Source: Gammaproteobacteria bacterium
GTDB taxonomy: Bacteria > Pseudomonadota > Gammaproteobacteria > Coxiellales > Coxiellaceae
Length of the DNA stretch: 57,123 nucleotides
Assembly (NCBI GenBank): GCA_022601255.1
Contig: JAHZIV010000066.1
Coordinates: 1-57,123 of the forward strand
Direction of reading: 5' to 3'
Under the pieces are notes generated by a model. That model searched no databases and was not told the DNA's origin. It worked only from the letters and a program-made list of their open reading frames with translations. This document shows positions 54,101 to 57,123 of the stretch, in pieces. The position numbers and the translations under genes were made by a program. Each line of letters opens with the position of its first letter. Positions within the stretch are counted from its first letter, which is position 1.

Positions 54101-55651
54101 ATGAAACAAACTGATTTTATGAGAACTGCCAAAAAACCCGAAACAAACATTGCCGTGATAGCTAAGACCTATAGGGAACATAAAGCGACACTTGATCTGG
54201 ATAAAGGCGACGGCAAGGATAAATCCTTACTAGATTATGCCTCATATTCTGGCAACACACACCTATCAATCTGGCTAGCATTAGTTGGCACGACTATTAA
54301 TCGCCAACATAAGAATAATCACAAGACTCCTCTACATTATGCAACTGCAAGAGGTGAACTTTCTACTGCACTTTTACTTATTTTGTTTGGTGCTGACGTA
54401 AGTCTAGAAGCACGCACAAAATCAAATCGTTCCGTATTCTCACCCCCTGGCTACAAAACAAAGACTCACATAAAAACAACAACAAATATTGTAATAGGGT
54501 TTTACAATGACCTGGTTAACTTCTTCAGTTACCCAGGAAATAGAAAATTATCAGAATTTAAATACATTCAAGAATACGGGCCTACGCTTCTTGGTGAAAT
54601 TTTCGAAATAAACAACATAACCGAAAAAATCAATTTAATTGCAATTTTTCAATTATATCCAATGCTTTTCTGGGTTTATGCTCTAATAATAAGCGACAAC
54701 ACTGCTTTAAAAGCGACTCAAGATGTGATCGTACATGAACCAGCATCACTAGAAGCCATACAGACGAGACGAAGGCCCACTTATGTAAACATGCCTTCTC
54801 TCGTGCTAGATGACGCCAAGGGCGTGCTGTTTTCTTCAGATAAAATAAGCCTAGAAACAAAAATGAAAAGTGTTAAAGATGAAATCTTTTTACACCAATA
54901 TATACGCTTGCAATCAATATTCCATTTATTTGTCACTTATTATAGAACACGCATTGACCTCGTTCCTCGTGACATTAGAAACCAAGACACACATGGCAAT
55001 GAAGAATCGGGCACAGAAGCATGCCACTCAGCTTTGTTGTGCGAACTGTCTGAAGAGTTTTCTTGGTTGCCAGAAACCGTTGTATCCGATGAAACTCAAC
55101 CCACCAAAAGAAATTCAAGAGCGCTTAGAGCACCCCATTTTTGTAATCAACACTATTTATACAACCTACTGTCTGGACTTACCATCGAACTACCAATTGC
55201 CGTCAATCAATATGACCGTAAACTGGAAGGCTTCCTTACAGTTAGTAGCTTTAAACCCGCCCGCAGGGAGGTATATAAATTATTACAACAAGTCTCTCTA
55301 GGAAGCATAAACCCTCTACAAGCACTAGAATATTTTATTAACTCAATGTTAAAACCAGACGGTTTTTTAGATGAAATTCGTAAAGCATACTTAAACAAAA
55401 GTACAGATTTATCACCTAGCCCCGTTCGCTGGATAATCCATCGTTACATCTTCCTTGCAACACTTCAAACCGTCCAAAAAGGCATGGACGGTAAACTACA
55501 TTTGAAACGCAGTCAAGTTGCAAGCCTACTGTTTATGAGCAAAGAAGATCGAGCCAACATCAAAGAATGCGATGATGCAGAACTACAGGCAAGGTGTGAC
55601 CCTTACTTTACTACACAACAAAAGGAAATTATCACTGCAAAAGTGAGGTAA
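54101..55651 (+). CDS. Ankyrin-repeat protein of unknown function (effector-like)
   Basis: 516 residues. Ankyrin repeats occupy about 38-105 (KSLLDYASYSGNTHLSIWLALVGTTIN, KTPLHYATARGELSTALLLILFGADVS). The rest is helical and unrecognised; residues about 170-200 are hydrophobic (INLIAIFQLYPMLFWVYALII) and might touch a membrane. The C-terminus is basic (EIITAKVR). It is the third ankyrin gene in the window and stands next to rnpB, divergent from it. Interaction with host proteins is inferred only from the repeat type. It ends 2 bp from the convergent oxidoreductase gene. Confidence 0.8.
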   Translation: MKQTDFMRTAKKPETNIAVIAKTYREHKATLDLDKGDGKDKSLLDYASYSGNTHLSIWLALVGTTINRQHKNNHKTPLHYATARGELSTALLLILFGADVSLEARTKSNRSVFSPPGYKTKTHIKTTTNIVIGFYNDLVNFFSYPGNRKLSEFKYIQEYGPTLLGEIFEINNITEKINLIAIFQLYPMLFWVYALIISDNTALKATQDVIVHEPASLEAIQTRRRPTYVNMPSLVLDDAKGVLFSSDKISLETKMKSVKDEIFLHQYIRLQSIFHLFVTYYRTRIDLVPRDIRNQDTHGNEESGTEACHSALLCELSEEFSWLPETVVSDETQPTKRNSRALRAPHFCNQHYLYNLLSGLTIELPIAVNQYDRKLEGFLTVSSFKPARREVYKLLQQVSLGSINPLQALEYFINSMLKPDGFLDEIRKAYLNKSTDLSPSPVRWIIHRYIFLATLQTVQKGMDGKLHLKRSQVASLLFMSKEDRANIKECDDAELQARCDPYFTTQQKEIITAKVR

Positions 55652-55653
55652 CC

Positions 55654-57069
55654 TCAACCTAAAAATCGCATTAACCTTTTAACAATTTTCTGAGTACTCT
55701 CAGAAAACAACATCTCCGTATAATAACTTCCCGCAACACGCTTACTGATATCACTGCGCGTCGGATACGGTACAATCGCTTCTGCCAACGCACTCACCTT
55801 TAAACCTTGCGAAATTGCCAAACACCATGGCAAAATTAACTCGCCCGCATCAGCACCCACAATTGTTGCACCCAATACTAAAGCCTTGTTCGATACGACA
55901 ATCTTAATAAAGCCTTCCGTTTGCCGCTCCGCCTGATTACGATCAATCTCACTGAACGACAATTTAAATACTTTATGCTTTATCTTTTGCTGTTTCGCCA
56001 TCATTTCATTTAACCCCACATGCGCCAACTCAGGTGATGTGTACGTCACCCATGGCATTGCAGAATAATCCACTTTATATGGCATATGAAACACAACATT
56101 TTTAATAATCATACTCGCATGATAACCTGCCGCATGCGTAAACTGATAACTACCCGCAACATCACCCGCTGCAAACACACGTTTATTAGAAGAACGTAAA
56201 CGCTTATTCACTGCAATGCCTTTCTGATTGTAATCCACATCCGCCTTTTCAAGTTGCAACTGCTCCACATTTGGCTGACGCCCCGTTGCTACCAACAGAT
56301 GAGATCCCGATACAACACCTTCATCAGTTTTAACAACAATCTCATTACCCTGCTGCGACACAGAATCAATTTTCATCCCCATTTTCAATACAACACCATG
56401 AGCAATCATCTGCTCTCGCACAACAGCAACAGCCTCAGGGTCATCTTTTGGCAAAATATTAAATGCCTCCAATAAGGTAACAGACGTTCCCAACATCGCA
56501 TAGGCTTGTGCCAGCTCACAACCAATCGGGCCGCCACCAATAACAATTAAATGTTTTGGCTGCTCTGTTAAATCAAAAATATTATGGTTGGTATAATAAG
56601 TCACATTATCCAAACCAGAAATAGGCGGGACACGCGCACGCGAGCCCGTTGCAACCACAAAGTATCTGGATTTTATTTTTTTACCATCAATAATCAAAGT
56701 GTTCGGACCACTAAAATGACATTCACTGCGAAAAACATCAACACCTAAACCCTCAAAACGCTCCACCGAATCGTGTGGCTCAATAGCCGCAATCACTTCT
56801 CGAACATGCTGATGTACTCGCTTAAAGTCAACGCTTGCATCATTAACTTCAATCCCAAATTCTGATAGGTTTTTTAAACCAGCAAAACGCTTTGCAACAG
56901 CGATAAGAGACTTCGAAGGCACACAACCATAATTCAAACAATCACCACCCATTTTATGATTCTCAACCAATGCAATTCGCAAACCCATTTGTACAGCACT
57001 TGCAGCCACACTCAAACCCGCAGATCCTGCACCTATAATACAAATATCAAACTGACGCTTATCACTCAT
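55654..57069 (-). CDS. FAD-dependent pyridine nucleotide-disulfide oxidoreductase (mercuric-reductase-like)
   Basis: 471 residues. FAD-binding IIGAGSAGLS (about 11-20), redox disulfide Cys44/Cys49 (CLNYGCVPSKS), NAD(P)-binding VIGGGPIGCELAQ and the second FAD motif VFAAGDVAG are present. The C-terminal His-Glu dyad of lipoamide dehydrogenases (HPTLSE) is replaced by YPTRSD, so the usual dithiol substrates are unlikely. Substrate unknown. Start codon overlaps the upstream gene's stop (ATGA), so the two are coupled; such oxidoreductases often accompany TVP38/DedA-like membrane proteins. Confidence 0.88.
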   Translation of the reverse strand: MSDKRQFDICIIGAGSAGLSVAASAVQMGLRIALVENHKMGGDCLNYGCVPSKSLIAVAKRFAGLKNLSEFGIEVNDASVDFKRVHQHVREVIAAIEPHDSVERFEGLGVDVFRSECHFSGPNTLIIDGKKIKSRYFVVATGSRARVPPISGLDNVTYYTNHNIFDLTEQPKHLIVIGGGPIGCELAQAYAMLGTSVTLLEAFNILPKDDPEAVAVVREQMIAHGVVLKMGMKIDSVSQQGNEIVVKTDEGVVSGSHLLVATGRQPNVEQLQLEKADVDYNQKGIAVNKRLRSSNKRVFAAGDVAGSYQFTHAAGYHASMIIKNVVFHMPYKVDYSAMPWVTYTSPELAHVGLNEMMAKQQKIKHKVFKLSFSEIDRNQAERQTEGFIKIVVSNKALVLGATIVGADAGELILPWCLAISQGLKVSALAEAIVPYPTRSDISKRVAGSYYTEMLFSESTQKIVKRLMRFLG

Positions 57070-57123
57070 GGATGCACCCTCATAAACTGATTCACTCGAA
57101 TAAACGCTGTCAGCAACACCAAG
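57066..57123 (-). CDS. 3' end of an upstream gene, probable membrane protein (partial)
   Basis: On the minus strand the final codons read LVLLTAFIRVNQFMRVHP then TGA, overlapping the oxidoreductase start by 4 bp (ATGA). The overlap favours this frame over an open alternative one. The hydrophobic then basic end would fit a TVP38/TMEM64-type membrane protein, but 18 residues are too few to name it. Confidence 0.5.
   Translation of the reverse strand, partial: LVLLTAFIRVNQFMRVHP

Noticed and set aside
54870-55301. 143-codon frame overlapping the 516-residue ankyrin gene
   Set aside because: Same strand, different frame, no ribosome site; the longer ankyrin frame has clear domain similarity.
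1-57123. CRISPR array, prophage, tRNA genes or intact insertion sequence
   Set aside because: No regular direct repeats with spacers, no integrase, transposase or phage structural genes, and no tRNA cloverleaf were recognised; only the small toxin shows phage-type ancestry.

Overview
The window is chromosomal DNA of a gammaproteobacterium. The 16S 5' end, the rRNA leader boxA, the class A RNase P RNA and the order of the housekeeping genes all fit. AT-rich DNA, three ankyrin-repeat genes, a protein resembling the Legionella AnkH family and two sites matching the Legionella/Coxiella PmrA box suggest an intracellular or host-associated Legionellales (Coxiella/Legionella/Berkiella-like). That placement is inference from the sequence alone.

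Layout. 1-425: 5' end of 16S rRNA leaving the window to the left, with its leader and promoter, and a divergent promoter. 425-7906: cell-envelope genes: an outer-membrane barrel/PagL-like protein, tyrS, an M23 peptidase, a DUF1460 amidase-like protein, an isochorismatase-like hydrolase with a low-complexity N-terminus, and anmK. 7826-8933: a HigBA-type toxin-antitoxin pair and a small LuxR-type regulator. 9071-11119: a PmrA-box-like promoter driving a lipoyl-fold protein and an ankyrin/cysteine-protease-like putative effector. 11276-13700: two transporters. 13831-19230: pilA-pilB-pilC-pilD-coaE-zapD and convergent mutT. 19214-23221: secA, and divergent dciA coupled to an unknown gene. 23228-44806: on the minus strand a dcw cluster, mraZ-rsmH-ftsL-ftsI // murE-murF-mraY-murD-ftsW-murG::murC-ftsQ-ftsA-ftsZ-lpxC, continuing into a nucleoside hydrolase and an MFS transporter. 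This is the same backbone as the E. coli 2-minute region, but murG and murC are one reading frame, murB and ddl are absent from their usual place, and an unknown 631-codon gene on the opposite strand splits the cluster between ftsI and murE.

45059-49226: a glycan-modification-like locus (two 2OG-Fe(II) oxygenase-like proteins, an ELM1-family protein, a GT4 glycosyltransferase) next to yajQ. 49365-49810: a small isolated gene with a PmrA-box-like promoter and a strong terminator. 50062-57123: catalase, ankyrin gene, rnpB, another ankyrin gene, a flavin disulfide oxidoreductase and the tail of its upstream partner.

Three families of intergenic palindromic repeats are interspersed: a hairpin element of about 112 bp (three copies), a GC-rich 84-bp element (two copies in opposite orientation) and one GTCATTGCGA-type element. 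The most notable points are the two PmrA-box-like promoters with identical geometry, the murG::murC fusion, the effector-like gene inside the dcw cluster, and the covarying hairpin repeats.
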